Shown piece after piece: positions 48,170 through 57,171 of a stretch of DNA of 64,000 nucleotides (position 1 is the stretch's first letter; each line of letters begins with the position of its first letter). The notes below the pieces were generated by a model. The model did not search any database, had not been told where the DNA came from, and worked only from the letters and a program-made list of their open reading frames with translations. This DNA is from Leeuwenhoekiella aequorea (lineage in GTDB: Bacteria > Bacteroidota > Bacteroidia > Flavobacteriales > Flavobacteriaceae), in the NCBI RefSeq assembly GCF_004104375.1, contig NZ_QOVM01000001.1, positions 310,001 through 374,000 of the forward strand, read 5' to 3'. A program made the translations under genes and the position numbers.

Positions 48170-48260
48170 ATCTAAAATTTTAGACGGCAAAAGTACGTAA
48201 ACCCGATTTAAAAACGGAGCCTAAAATTTCTCGAATATGAACTTAGGTTGAGTAGCTTTA

Positions 48261-49616
48261 TTAATTGCGTACTTCGTATTTATTTGAAGTTTCTGAAGAA
48301 GAGTTGAGCGGAGATGGCAATATCCATTCATTATGCCAGAAATAATCCCATTTTGCAGCAGCCATGTCGACCTCGGGGTCAATAAGAGTATGGTATTTAC
48401 TGTCATTCACGCGTATTTTGCAATTAACGTATATAGCTACATCCTTACCTTTTGCGGCAAAGTCTTTTTTTATACGTTGACAAAATTGCCAGATTACATC
48501 GGGTTTTGTGCCTACTGCGCGTTGTTGTTTTCGAGAAAGCATTTTTGTATGATCAAAAGGGATGGTTAGTCCGGACTCTTTATCAACCACTTTGAAACTT
48601 ATTCTGCCACCTTTTGAGCGTAACATCATTCGCCAACTGAGTCTGTGACCTTCTTCAGTCCATAAAACATCATCACTAATTACCCAATGACGCAATGGTA
48701 AACCTATTTGTATTATAAAATAGATTGCGGCAACAACAAGTATTAGTTTATAATTTGCCGGTTTGATAATTTCCCCTGCTGTATAAAGCTCTTTCTGAGG
48801 AAGAAAAATACGCTGTATGGTTTCCGAAGGAAAAAAGAAAACGGTAAATGCAAGTGACATATATGGGAATATGCCTATTTGAAATACAAAGGAGTTAAAT
48901 AGATGAAAGAAAATTGAAAAAATAAAAGCAAACTTTCTGGTGGGCTCCCAGAGTAATGCGGGAATTATAAAAAGGTCAAAAAATATACCGAAGTAAGCAA
49001 TGGACCAGTGCACCCAATTTAACTGAAGAAAATCACCTATAAGCCAGTAATTAGACTTTGTAAGCATAAGCTGCGCTGCCATACTCGCATCTAGCCAGTC
49101 TGGGTAAAATTTCGCTGCAGATGCATAGGTGTAAACAATCCATAATTGAGCGATTATCACGATATACACCCAGCGCGGCATACTTATCTTTTTTAAACCT
49201 GGGTTTTGCTTTACATCAAGAGATAAGTATCTATTAGCGGGCATACAAGCCATTATCCCCAGTAAAAGCATCAAAAGGTAATAGTGATTATTGTAAGAGG
49301 ATTTTTGCATAAGATAGACGGCAGACCACATTATGCTGTATACAATGATACTAATGCGGTACTTGAAACCGAGCATAACAAATACTCCAAACAGCCCCAT
49401 AATGCCGTAATAATATAGCATCCCATTACCCGGCAGTGGTTGTAAAAAATCTAATCCTATAAAATTAAAGGTAAATTCGCCTTCCATGAGCGTGGTGCGA
49501 ATCCACCCGGTAGCGATAGCGCCCCAAGCTTCAACAGTAATTAAAAAACCAAATAACACTCTAAAAACGATAAGTGCGCTGTTGTCTACACGTTTAAAGA
49601 GATATTGGTTAAGCAT
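48261..49616 (-). CDS. HTTM-domain membrane protein (vitamin K-dependent gamma-carboxylase-like)
   Basis: A 451-residue protein. About residues 1-290 hold four or more membrane helices of the HTTM domain, and the last 150 residues form a soluble beta-rich part. The region YTYASAAKFYPDWLDAS (K169) aligns with the area of the catalytic lysine in gamma-glutamyl carboxylase. This makes it a bacterial VKGC-like protein, but a carboxylase activity is not shown here. It overlaps the ribF stop by eight bases and ends the prs-rplY-pth-ribF series. Downstream of it come only 70 bases before serS. Confidence 0.8.
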   Translation of the reverse strand: MLNQYLFKRVDNSALIVFRVLFGFLITVEAWGAIATGWIRTTLMEGEFTFNFIGLDFLQPLPGNGMLYYYGIMGLFGVFVMLGFKYRISIIVYSIMWSAVYLMQKSSYNNHYYLLMLLLGIMACMPANRYLSLDVKQNPGLKKISMPRWVYIVIIAQLWIVYTYASAAKFYPDWLDASMAAQLMLTKSNYWLIGDFLQLNWVHWSIAYFGIFFDLFIIPALLWEPTRKFAFIFSIFFHLFNSFVFQIGIFPYMSLAFTVFFFPSETIQRIFLPQKELYTAGEIIKPANYKLILVVAAIYFIIQIGLPLRHWVISDDVLWTEEGHRLSWRMMLRSKGGRISFKVVDKESGLTIPFDHTKMLSRKQQRAVGTKPDVIWQFCQRIKKDFAAKGKDVAIYVNCKIRVNDSKYHTLIDPEVDMAAAKWDYFWHNEWILPSPLNSSSETSNKYEVRN

Positions 49617-50544
49617 TTAAAGTTTTTATAAAGTTTTTAGAATAATACTCATCTTCTTGCATCGCTGTGATTAGCTCATCTACAGATTCAAATTTTTTCT
49701 CGTCGCGTACGCGTGTAAGTAATTCTATCTGCAAATGCTTGTCATACAAATCCTCATCAAAATCAAAAAAGTAAGTCTCTACAGTTAGATCGCTTCCGCC
49801 TACTGTGGGATTTGTACCTATGTTCATCATCCCATAAACCTTTTTGTTACCAATAATAGAACGCACTACATAAACCCCTTTTGCAGGAATAAGTTTGTAG
49901 TTTTCTTCGATTTTAAGATTTGCTGTGGGATAATTGAATTTTCTACCCAGACCTTTGCCACGTGTAACTATGCCGTTAAGCATAAAGGCATAACCTAAAT
50001 ATTCATTTGCACGGCCGATATCGCCTTCTAGGAGTGCTTTCCTTATTTTTGTAGAGCTTACAGCAACATCGTCTACATCTTGCTTTGAAATTTCTTCAAC
50101 TTCAAAATTGTACTGCTTACCGTACTCCTTTAAGTCGTCGATATTTGCGTTACGATTACGTCCAAAATGATGATCGTAACCTATTATTACTTTGTGAGCT
50201 TTAAGTTGGTCTACTAAAATTGTCTTCACAAACTCCTCTGCGGTCAATCTCGAAAAATCTTGAGTAAAAGGATGAATGATAAGATGGTCTAGCGTAGTTG
50301 CTTCTAGTAATGCTTTACGTTCTGCAATTGAGTTTATCAATTTTATTTGAGTGTCTTTTTGTAGCACCATACGAGGGTGCGGAAAAAAAGTAAGCACTAC
50401 AGACTCCAGGTCGTTGTTGTATGCGCTCGCCAGTAGTCTATCTATTATTTTTTTGTGGCCCAGATGAACTCCGTCAAAAGTACCTATAGTTACTACGGTA
50501 TGTTTTGAGCCATTAAAGCTTTCTGCAGATGTATGTTGTTCCAA
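49609..50544 (-). CDS. ribF: Bifunctional riboflavin kinase/FAD synthetase
   Basis: A 311-residue enzyme that converts riboflavin to FMN and FMN to FAD. The N-terminal nucleotidyltransferase domain has VTIGTFDGVHLGHKKIIDRL, with the (H/T)xGH motif, and VIIGYDHHFGRNRNANI. The C-terminal riboflavin kinase domain has GIVTRGKGLGRKFNYPTANL and MMNIGTNPTV. It is one base from pth and overlaps the HTTM gene by eight bases. Confidence 0.96.
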   Translation of the reverse strand: MEQHTSAESFNGSKHTVVTIGTFDGVHLGHKKIIDRLLASAYNNDLESVVLTFFPHPRMVLQKDTQIKLINSIAERKALLEATTLDHLIIHPFTQDFSRLTAEEFVKTILVDQLKAHKVIIGYDHHFGRNRNANIDDLKEYGKQYNFEVEEISKQDVDDVAVSSTKIRKALLEGDIGRANEYLGYAFMLNGIVTRGKGLGRKFNYPTANLKIEENYKLIPAKGVYVVRSIIGNKKVYGMMNIGTNPTVGGSDLTVETYFFDFDEDLYDKHLQIELLTRVRDEKKFESVDELITAMQEDEYYSKNFIKTLNA

Positions 50545-50545
50545 T

Positions 50546-51169
50546 TTATTTACCGTTGTACTCGTTCATTGTATTTGTAATTCCCGAAGCTATAAAACTT
50601 TCTATAACTTTACAGGACATATCTAACCTTTCGGGCATATCAAGTTGCTCTTCTTTCACCCATTCACCAAGGACATAATCTACTTGTCTACCTTTACTGA
50701 AACGATCTCCAATCCCAAAACGAAAGCGATTATAGTTTGATGTGAGCAATTGATTTTGAATATCTTTCAAACCATTATGTCCGCCGTCGCTACCTTTAGT
50801 TTTTACTCTGATTGTGCCAAAATCTAGATTGAGGTCATCTGTGATAACTAACAAATTCTCCAGATTAATTTTTTCTTTCTGCATCCAGAAATTCACAGAT
50901 TTCCCACTAAGGTTCATATAGGTATTTGGCTTCAATAAAATTACTGTTTTGCCTTTAACCTTTGTATATGCTACATCACCTAATTTTTCGGTAGTCCAGG
51001 AAGTTTCTTTTAATTCTGCGTATGCGTCCACTACTTTAAAACCTATATTATGGCGGGTTTCTGTGTATTTAGGACCTATATTTCCCAAGCCTACTATTAA
51101 GAATTTCTTCATAGGGTCTACTATTTCTTTTTTTGATGAGCCAAAAAGATTGCTAAAGAATGTACTCAT
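50546..51169 (-). CDS. pth: Peptidyl-tRNA hydrolase
   Basis: A 207-residue hydrolase that frees tRNA from stalled peptidyl-tRNA. LIVGLGNIGPKYTETRHNIGF holds the catalytic His, KPNTYMNLSGKSV and LVITDDLNLDFGTIRVKTKGSDGGHNGLKDI complete the family pattern. The frame begins 19 residues before MKKFLIVGLGN; this extension (MSTFFSNLFGSSKKE) occurs in flavobacterial homologs, but 51112 remains a possible start. It is the upstream neighbour of ribF. Confidence 0.95.
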   Translation of the reverse strand: MSTFFSNLFGSSKKEIVDPMKKFLIVGLGNIGPKYTETRHNIGFKVVDAYAELKETSWTTEKLGDVAYTKVKGKTVILLKPNTYMNLSGKSVNFWMQKEKINLENLLVITDDLNLDFGTIRVKTKGSDGGHNGLKDIQNQLLTSNYNRFRFGIGDRFSKGRQVDYVLGEWVKEEQLDMPERLDMSCKVIESFIASGITNTMNEYNGK

Positions 51170-51349
51170 AGTTATTGTGTGATTTAATCAATGGCACACT
51201 TAATTGATACTTGTGTTGTTTGCAATTTATTTACTAACGCAAGCACAACAAATCCCTGCAAATTTATGATTTTGAATGTATAGATGATTAATAATAGGCA
51301 AAGCTTCTCAGAAAAATTGTTCGAATTGTAGTGGGTTAGGAAATGAGCA

Positions 51350-51378
51350 AAAAAAAACACCCACAAAGTGGGTGTTTT
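51350..51378 (-). terminator. Intrinsic terminator after rplY
   Basis: AAAACACCCAC (51354-51364) and GTGGGTGTTTT (51368-51378) form an eleven-base perfect stem with an AAA loop. On the minus strand the run of T follows. It lies 21 bases after the rplY stop. Confidence 0.85.
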
Positions 51379-51398
51379 CTATTGAGTTTTGAATAAAA

Positions 51399-52022
51399 CT
51401 ATGCTTCAGGATTAGCAGCTTGTTCAGTTGCTTCTGTTTCAGTTTCTTCTTCATCATCATCTTCAAGATCTTCAACCATATTACGTGAAGTTCTAACTTG
51501 ACAAACAACGGTGTTGTCTGGGTGAAGGTATTTCCAATCTCCTTGTTCAACTTCAGTAATGTACAATTTGTCACCAATTTTAAGTTTAGTGATATCTGCA
51601 ATTACAAAATCAGGAAGGTTTTTAGGCAATGCCTTAACGCGTAATGTACGGAATGTCTTACGTAGAACACCACCATTACGTACACCTCTAGAGTTACCTT
51701 CGTAGTGTACAGGGATTGTCATTGTAACTTCTTTACCTTCAAAAATCTGATAGAAATCTACATGAAGAATGCGATCTGTTACCGGGTGAAATTGAATGTC
51801 TTGAAGAATTGCCATGTAGGTAGTTCCGTCAAGCTCCAAAGTCGCGGTATGCGCATCTGGAGTGTAAACCAAACTTTTAAACGCTAATTCTGGTGCGTTA
51901 AAGTGTACTGGCTCATCCCCTCCGTATAATACGCAAGGAACCTCTCCAGCATTACGTAGGGCTTTTGCAGCTTTCTTGCCCACGCTTTCTCTTTTAGATC
52001 CTGTGATCGTGATTGACTTCAT
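51399..52022 (-). CDS. rplY: 50S ribosomal protein L25/Ctc
   Basis: A 207-residue 5S rRNA-binding protein of the long CTC/TL5 form. The N-terminal L25 domain has [20 protein letters not shown] and [11 protein letters not shown]. The C-terminal beta domain has [19 protein letters not shown] and [16 protein letters not shown], followed by an acidic tail ([18 protein letters not shown]). It sits between prs and pth, the common arrangement, with a strong terminator after it, so pth probably has its own promoter. Confidence 0.95.
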   Translation of the reverse strand: MKSITITGSKRESVGKKAAKALRNAGEVPCVLYGGDEPVHFNAPELAFKSLVYTPDAHTATLELDGTTYMAILQDIQFHPVTDRILHVDFYQIFEGKEVTMTIPVHYEGNSRGVRNGGVLRKTFRTLRVKALPKNLPDFVIADITKLKIGDKLYITEVEQGDWKYLHPDNTVVCQVRTSRNMVEDLEDDDEEETETEATEQAANPEA

Positions 52023-52048
52023 TTAATTATATATTAAGTATTAATAAA

Positions 52049-52990
52049 TTACATTATAAATTTTGATGCAATTGAAGTGTTGTTGTGAACACGGTGCATT
52101 ACATCTGCAAATAAATCTGCGCAAGTTACTATACGCACTTTATTGCTTTCTCTTCGAGGAGGAATACTATCTGTTACAATAAGCTCTTGCAGCTTGCTAT
52201 TTTCTAAACGCTCGTAAGCATCACCACTTAATAAGGCGTGAGTACAGATAGCTCGTACGCTAATAGCGCCCCGCTCCATCATTAAATCTGCAGCTTTAGT
52301 AAGTGTTCCTGCAGTATCTACCATATCATCAACTAAGATAACATTGCGCCCTTTTACATCACCTATAAGCTCCATATAGCTTATAACATTAGCTTTTTCC
52401 CGTTGTTTATAACAGATAACGACATCACAATCTAAAGCTTTTGAATACGCATAAGCTCTTTTTGATCCGCCCATATCTGGTGAGGCGATTGTAAGATTCG
52501 GTAAATTTAAAGAACGTAAATAAGGTAAAAACACGGTTGATGCAAACAAGTGATCAACAGGACGTTCAAAGAATCCTTGTATTTGATCTGCGTGCAAATC
52601 CATAGTAATTATACGGGTTGCTCCTGCAGTTTCTAATAGGTTAGCCACTAATTTTGCGGCTATAGGAACTCTTGGTTTGTCTTTACGATCTTGTCTTGCC
52701 CATCCAAAATAGGGAAGTACTGCTGTTATATGTCTTGCTGAAGCACGTTTTGCAGCGTCAAGCATAAGCAGCATTTCCATTAAGTTTTCACTGCTAGGCA
52801 TTGTTGAGCCTATAATAAAAACCCGTGTACCCCTTATAGATTCTTCAAATGAAGGCTGAAACTCGCCGTCACTATAAGTTGAAGTGATAATTTTGCCTAG
52901 CGGTTGCCCGTAAGCCTCAGCTATCTTTTCTGCTAAAGCCCTGCTTTGTGTGCAGGGGAATATTTTTGCTTCGGGTTCTTGTAAAGGCAT
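52049..52990 (-). CDS. prs: Ribose-phosphate pyrophosphokinase
   Basis: A 313-residue PRPP synthase supplying nucleotide, histidine and tryptophan synthesis. Family sites are AKIFPCTQSRALAEKIA, STYSDGEFQPSFEESIRG, YFGWARQDRKDKPRVPI, MDLHADQIQGFFERPVDHL (divalent metal and ribose-phosphate region) and ILVDDMVDTAGTLTKA (PRPP loop). Only 26 bases separate it from rplY, consistent with an operon. Confidence 0.97.
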   Translation of the reverse strand: MPLQEPEAKIFPCTQSRALAEKIAEAYGQPLGKIITSTYSDGEFQPSFEESIRGTRVFIIGSTMPSSENLMEMLLMLDAAKRASARHITAVLPYFGWARQDRKDKPRVPIAAKLVANLLETAGATRIITMDLHADQIQGFFERPVDHLFASTVFLPYLRSLNLPNLTIASPDMGGSKRAYAYSKALDCDVVICYKQREKANVISYMELIGDVKGRNVILVDDMVDTAGTLTKAADLMMERGAISVRAICTHALLSGDAYERLENSKLQELIVTDSIPPRRESNKVRIVTCADLFADVMHRVHNNTSIASKFIM

Positions 52991-53031
52991 CTGTATCTTA
53001 TGTTTAGATTAGCTAAATTTATAAGAGGCTG

Positions 53032-53039
53032 CAAAAGTA
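53032..53039 (-). promoter_or_regulatory. Candidate -7 element for prs-rplY
   Basis: On the minus strand TACTTTTG matches TAnnTTTG about 42 bases before the prs start. No clear -33 TTG is present at the usual distance. Confidence 0.35.
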
Positions 53040-53104
53040 TAAATTTAATTGTCTAGTGAAGTTTTTTTAATGATAAATTTTAATGAAAGATTGGTATTTT
53101 TTAC

Positions 53105-53112
53105 TAATTTTG
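53105..53112 (+). promoter_or_regulatory. Candidate -7 element of the tRNA-Leu gene
   Basis: TAATTTTG matches TAnnTTTG and would place the transcript start at about the first tRNA base (53125). A TTG lies 11 bases upstream, closer than the usual -33 spacing. Confidence 0.45.
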
Positions 53113-53124
53113 ACCTCCACATTT

Positions 53125-53204
53125 GCCTCGGTGGCGGAATTGGTAGACGCGCTGGATTCAAAACCCAGTTCTTACGAGTGCGGGTTCGATTCCCGCCCGG
53201 GGTA
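53125..53204 (+). tRNA. tRNA-Leu (anticodon CAA)
   Basis: A full cloverleaf can be folded by eye. The acceptor GCCTCGG pairs with CCGGGGT (one G-U and one U-G pair). The D-arm is GGCGGAATTGGTAGACGCGC. The anticodon stem-loop is CTGGA-TTCAAAA-CCCAG with anticodon CAA (53156-53160 region), an A-C mismatch closing the loop. A short class II variable arm follows (TTCTTACGAGT), then the T-arm GCGGG-TTCGATT-CCCGC. The discriminator is A and CCA is not encoded. It reads UUG codons. Confidence 0.95.
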
Positions 53205-53208
53205 CAAG

Positions 53209-53245
53209 AAGCCGCATATTGCATAAAAGCGATATGCGGTTTTTC
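53209..53245 (+). terminator. Terminator after tRNA-Leu
   Basis: CCGCATAT (53212-53219) pairs with ATATGCGG (53232-53239), and five T follow. It lies 5-10 bases after the tRNA. Confidence 0.8.
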
Positions 53246-53257
53246 TTTTCTAAGCAT

Positions 53258-55426
53258 TTACAACTTTATCTTGAATCCGCCATTGATCACAAATCCATCA
53301 ACTGGTGCATAGATATCTCTAAACTGAGGATCCTCTAAAGTCCCCGTATAAATAGTGTCAAATCGAGTTTGACGCGCGTCTAAGAAATTTTCAAAGTTTA
53401 AAAAGATTGAGAAAGTATCACCTAATTTTTTCTCTGTCATAAGTCCTACTATCCAATAAGACTGGCCTGTAGTCCCGTCGTTTAGCTTTTGCGGACTATA
53501 ATAATATCCTTCGAGACCTACCCAAAAATTATCGTGCTTTTCATACATCAAAACATTATTGAGTCTATGTGTAGCAACTAGTGGATATTGCTCGCGTTGC
53601 CCGTCATAGTGTTTATCTACATCTGCAAGAGTATAGCCTACAAAAAGTTTAAAATCTTTATAACTCCAGCGCATATTTGCTTCAATACCTTTAGTGTCTA
53701 GATGACCGTTAGGTTGAGTAAACTCATAAAACATATTTGAAGTACTGTTTAATAATAAAGGGTCATCTATCCTCGTGTAGAATAATAAAACATTAGTAGA
53801 TAAATTAAGATCATCTGTAATCGACCATTTATAATTACCATCAACATTGAAGCCTATTGAGCGCTCCGCATCTATATCATCAACAGATAAAGGCATTATA
53901 TTTTGAAATTGAAGTCGTTCTACATCTTCTGTAAATAAGGTAGGTGTTTTGTAACCGAGACCACCACCGGCGCGTAATGTAAATTGTGATGAAGGTTTAT
54001 ACATAACAGAAAAACGCGGAAGTAAATAAAACCCATAATCACTCTGGTAATCACCTCTCAACCCAGTTTCTAAAACTATATTTTCTTGTATATCCCATAT
54101 ATTCTGAACAAACATACCAACTGTATAATTAGAGTAGCTCAAATCCTGATTAGGGTCACCTCGATATTGATCAAAATTTTCAGTCCATAGATTAAGTCCG
54201 GCAACCCATTCTATATTTTTTTCAACTGCTGAAAGATTAAGCTCTGAAAATGATGAGATTTGTTTACCGGCAAAATTATAATCTGGTATTTCTATTTTAC
54301 GGTCAAAAAAGCTGATGCTGTTTTTTGCTTCAAGAGATAATTTTTCAGAAAAGTTGTGTCTCCCTAATAATTGAGTAGATAATCTATTTGTGATATTTTC
54401 TTCAAAATAACCACTTTCGGTAGTGTTTTCAATAAAATCTATAGAACCACCCAGGCGTTTTTCAGTAACATAATTAAAGCCTAAATTAAAATTTGTCTGA
54501 TCATTAAGATAAACATAGAATTTAGGATTTATGGTAAAACGATCAAACTTAGGTATCGCTGTAAGCCCTATGTCTGCCGGATCATAAGGAGTAGAAGTAT
54601 TATAACTGGCAAACACAGTTGCTCCTGTATTCTCATATTTTTCAGAATAAAACCCGCTAAGGTCTAATCCCAATGCAGAAGTAGCGTTAGCCATAAAACT
54701 TAACTCCCGCTCTTCTTGTGGCGTTCTAGAAATAAGATTTACTAATCCTGCAATCGCACCGCCTCCATATAATGTAGAAGAGGAACCTTTAATAACTTCC
54801 ACTTGTTTGAGGTCTAGCGGAGCTATTTGCATAAGGCTTAAACCTCCAGAATACCCTGAATATAAAGGTAAACCATCTCTTAAAAGTTGGGTGTACTTAC
54901 CGTCTAAACCTTGAATTCTAATACTGGAGTTGTAACTGGTAGCAGATGTCTGCTGTGTTTGAATACCCGTACTTTCATTAAGTAGCATACGTATGTCACC
55001 GGGCTTCATATTTCCTTTTTCTGACAGTTCTTCACCAGCAATAAATTCTAGTCGTGTCGGGGTATCTTGAAAGGTTCGTGAGCTACGTGTTGAGGTAAGA
55101 ATGATCTCCTCCATTTCTTCGTGAGATTCTTCAAGCTGAAAAATTTCATTAAGCTGATTATTCTCTAGTGGGAATGTACGTATGATTTCTAGTGTTTGAA
55201 ACCCCACATAACGTATTTCAATTTTAAATTGACCGTTAGGAATATTCTGTAATTGTACAGCGCCATCCATATCGGTAACGGCACCTTTGTTAAGTTTTTT
55301 TATAAATACGGAGACTCCATATAACGGTTCATTTGTTTCTGCTTCTTGTATGGTGGCTTTAAAAGTATTTTGCGCCAGAGTAGCGCTATAGACAAATAGC
55401 ACTAACATCAAAAGAGTATATTTCAA
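53258..55426 (-). CDS. TonB-dependent outer-membrane receptor
   Basis: A 722-residue outer-membrane transporter. Residues 1-18 are a signal peptide (ending TLAQN). A carboxypeptidase-regulatory-like domain follows (about 20-105, FKATIQEAETNEPLYGVSVFI). The plug is at about 115-235, with RLEFIAGEELSEKGNMKPGDI and ASSTLYGGGAIAGLVNLISR-like sequence, then the 22-strand barrel ending FVINGGFKIKL. No SusD-like partner gene is present, so a small-molecule or metal ligand is more likely than a glycan. It follows the small Cys-rich gene by 38 bases. Confidence 0.92.
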   Translation of the reverse strand: MKYTLLMLVLFVYSATLAQNTFKATIQEAETNEPLYGVSVFIKKLNKGAVTDMDGAVQLQNIPNGQFKIEIRYVGFQTLEIIRTFPLENNQLNEIFQLEESHEEMEEIILTSTRSSRTFQDTPTRLEFIAGEELSEKGNMKPGDIRMLLNESTGIQTQQTSATSYNSSIRIQGLDGKYTQLLRDGLPLYSGYSGGLSLMQIAPLDLKQVEVIKGSSSTLYGGGAIAGLVNLISRTPQEERELSFMANATSALGLDLSGFYSEKYENTGATVFASYNTSTPYDPADIGLTAIPKFDRFTINPKFYVYLNDQTNFNLGFNYVTEKRLGGSIDFIENTTESGYFEENITNRLSTQLLGRHNFSEKLSLEAKNSISFFDRKIEIPDYNFAGKQISSFSELNLSAVEKNIEWVAGLNLWTENFDQYRGDPNQDLSYSNYTVGMFVQNIWDIQENIVLETGLRGDYQSDYGFYLLPRFSVMYKPSSQFTLRAGGGLGYKTPTLFTEDVERLQFQNIMPLSVDDIDAERSIGFNVDGNYKWSITDDLNLSTNVLLFYTRIDDPLLLNSTSNMFYEFTQPNGHLDTKGIEANMRWSYKDFKLFVGYTLADVDKHYDGQREQYPLVATHRLNNVLMYEKHDNFWVGLEGYYYSPQKLNDGTTGQSYWIVGLMTEKKLGDTFSIFLNFENFLDARQTRFDTIYTGTLEDPQFRDIYAPVDGFVINGGFKIKL

Positions 55427-55464
55427 TGTGATAATCGCGTAAACGAAAAAAATCTGAATTTTAA

Positions 55465-55776
55465 TTATCCCTTTGGAGGCTTGAAAAACGAGGAATTAAA
55501 AGTATCCTGAATAGTCTGATTAATGGATAGTATTTTAGTAGATACTAGTTTATACTGAATAAGATTAAGTGAACCAGAATTAAGTACAATAAATCCTGAA
55601 CAGCTTCCGCAATTAAAAAAAGGCGAACAAGGTAAATGACTTTTTTCAGTATCATTTCCAGAAGCACTCCCGCAAAGTTCTGTGCTCTCTGAATCACATA
55701 CAGACTCGTCTGAGCAGCATGGCGTCACCGAAGCAAACAGCGTAATAAAAGAAAGTAGTATTACCAGAAATCTCAT
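55465..55776 (-). CDS. Small Cys-rich exported protein (DUF6660-like)
   Basis: A 103-residue protein with an N-terminal signal-like helix (MRFLVILLSFITLFASV) and seven Cys in the next 45 residues (C20, C21, C27, C35, C50, C56, C59), in patterns such as PCCSDES and CSPFFNCGSCSG. It resembles the small DUF6660 proteins found before TonB receptors in Bacteroidetes. A metal-binding or metal-sensing role in the periplasm is inferred from the Cys pattern and the neighbour. It is first in a two-gene unit with the receptor. Confidence 0.65.
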   Translation of the reverse strand: MRFLVILLSFITLFASVTPCCSDESVCDSESTELCGSASGNDTEKSHLPCSPFFNCGSCSGFIVLNSGSLNLIQYKLVSTKILSINQTIQDTFNSSFFKPPKG

Positions 55777-55929
55777 CGCGGCAAAAATACTATTAATGTA
55801 AATAAGGCAATACAGTTTTAATCTAAGAATTATCAGTTTTAATACAAATCTTATATCCTGATATTCTAATGAGATTTTAGAAAAGTGTTTAATTTCACTA
55901 ATCTTAATAAAATATTTCTAATTCATTTT

Positions 55930-57033
55930 ATGCACTTGAGTAAACCTTTTTATTATATCATCCTTATTTTACTAGCATTCGCAACGGGTTGCAAACAGAA
56001 CTCTGAGAAAAACACAGAGGAAACTGTTGAGATGCGTGAACCTTTAAAATTAGTAGTCATACAGCCAGATACAGTTGCTACTCCACAGGGGATGGTTTGG
56101 GTTTCTGGAGTAAACTTTACACAAGGAGCTGCAAGTTCAGACGTGCTGGCTTTGCCCCGAGAAAAGCCGGCTCATCCTGTTGCTGTAGATGGATTTTTTA
56201 TTGATCAAACCGAAGTAACAAATGCTCAGTTTAGAAAATTTGTTGAAGCAACCGGTTATATTACAGTGGCAGAGCAGCCTGTAGATTGGGAGCAAATGAA
56301 AAAGGAATTGCCTCCAGGAACTCCAAAACCGGCAGATAGTCTTTTACAGCCCGGATCACTAATTTTTAATAGATCTGTTGAAGGTGTGTCTGATTTAAGT
56401 AATTATGCGCAATGGTGGGAATGGAAAACAGGTGCCAACTGGAAACATCCTCAAGGCCCCGAATCTTCAATTATAAACAAAGATAATTATCCAGTAGTAC
56501 ATATTGCTTACACTGATGCTATGGCTTATTGTAGATGGGCTAACAGGCGATTACCTACAGAAGCAGAATGGGAAGCAGCCGCCTTCGGTAAACTACACGG
56601 GGGTGTTTATACCTGGGGAAATGATGAAAATAGTCTGGTAACTAAAGCAAATACTTGGCAAGGAGATTTCCCAAATAGAAATTCTGCTCAGGATGGTAAT
56701 TCTTATCTCGCTCCAGTTGCCGCCTATGACTCTAATTCTTTAGGGATATATGATATGGCAGGGAATGTTTGGGAGTTTACTGCAGATTGGTTTTCGGTGT
56801 CTTATTACGAAAGCCTACCATTAGATAAAATCACAGTAAATCCTCAGGGACCTTTAAAATCTTATAATCCTCAAAATCAATTTCAGCCTGAAAAAGTAAT
56901 TAAAGGTGGATCTTTTTTATGCGATAAGTCCTATTGCGCCAGTTATCGTATATCTGCTCGTATGGGGCAAACCATAGATTCTGCTTCAGACCATACCGGT
57001 TTTAGAACAGTGGTAGATATCACAATGCTATAA
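55930..57033 (+). CDS. FGE-sulfatase (formylglycine-generating enzyme) domain lipoprotein
   Basis: A 367-residue exported protein. From the ATG at 55930, MHLSKPFYYIILILLAFATGC is a lipoprotein signal with the lipidated Cys at residue 21; the ATG at 55885 only adds an atypical extension. The FGE domain has GFFIDQTEVTNAQFRKFVEATGY, CRWANRRLPTEAEWEAAA, GIYDMAGNVWEFTADW and the active-site segment GGSFLCDKSYCASYR. The two Cys in that segment are those needed in aerobic formylglycine-generating enzymes, so the site looks intact. Export as a lipoprotein is unusual for sulfatase maturation. No sulfatase gene is in the window. Confidence 0.85.
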   Translation: MHLSKPFYYIILILLAFATGCKQNSEKNTEETVEMREPLKLVVIQPDTVATPQGMVWVSGVNFTQGAASSDVLALPREKPAHPVAVDGFFIDQTEVTNAQFRKFVEATGYITVAEQPVDWEQMKKELPPGTPKPADSLLQPGSLIFNRSVEGVSDLSNYAQWWEWKTGANWKHPQGPESSIINKDNYPVVHIAYTDAMAYCRWANRRLPTEAEWEAAAFGKLHGGVYTWGNDENSLVTKANTWQGDFPNRNSAQDGNSYLAPVAAYDSNSLGIYDMAGNVWEFTADWFSVSYYESLPLDKITVNPQGPLKSYNPQNQFQPEKVIKGGSFLCDKSYCASYRISARMGQTIDSASDHTGFRTVVDITML

Positions 57034-57057
57034 TTCGCTGTAATTATTGGGTAATTA

Positions 57058-57073
57058 TTACCCTATCGGGAAT
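57058..57073 (+). promoter_or_regulatory. Putative sigma-54 enhancer (UAS) upstream of the 4HB-nhaA operon
   Basis: TTACCC-TATC-GGGAAT is a half-perfect inverted site, with a further palindrome GGGTAATTATTACCC (57049-57063) overlapping its left arm. Its first base is exactly 114 bases before the -24 TGG at 57172. A site of the same form and spacing precedes the promoter at 61872. Confidence 0.5.
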
Positions 57074-57171
57074 TAATAGACCAGCATTTATTTTTATAAA
57101 AATTATCTTTATGTAATTAAAATGCTATAAATCAAAGAAATAAATACGTTATAACGATGTAGTTGTATATT

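Noticed and set aside
51308-51601. A minus-strand frame of 97 codons overlapping the 3' end of rplY
   Set aside because: It is an out-of-frame reading of the acidic tail of rplY and the terminator, with a low-complexity K/L composition.
53045-53257. A minus-strand frame of 70 codons across the tRNA-Leu gene, and an 87-codon plus-strand frame over the same DNA
   Set aside because: Both run through the tRNA and its terminator and have no protein features.
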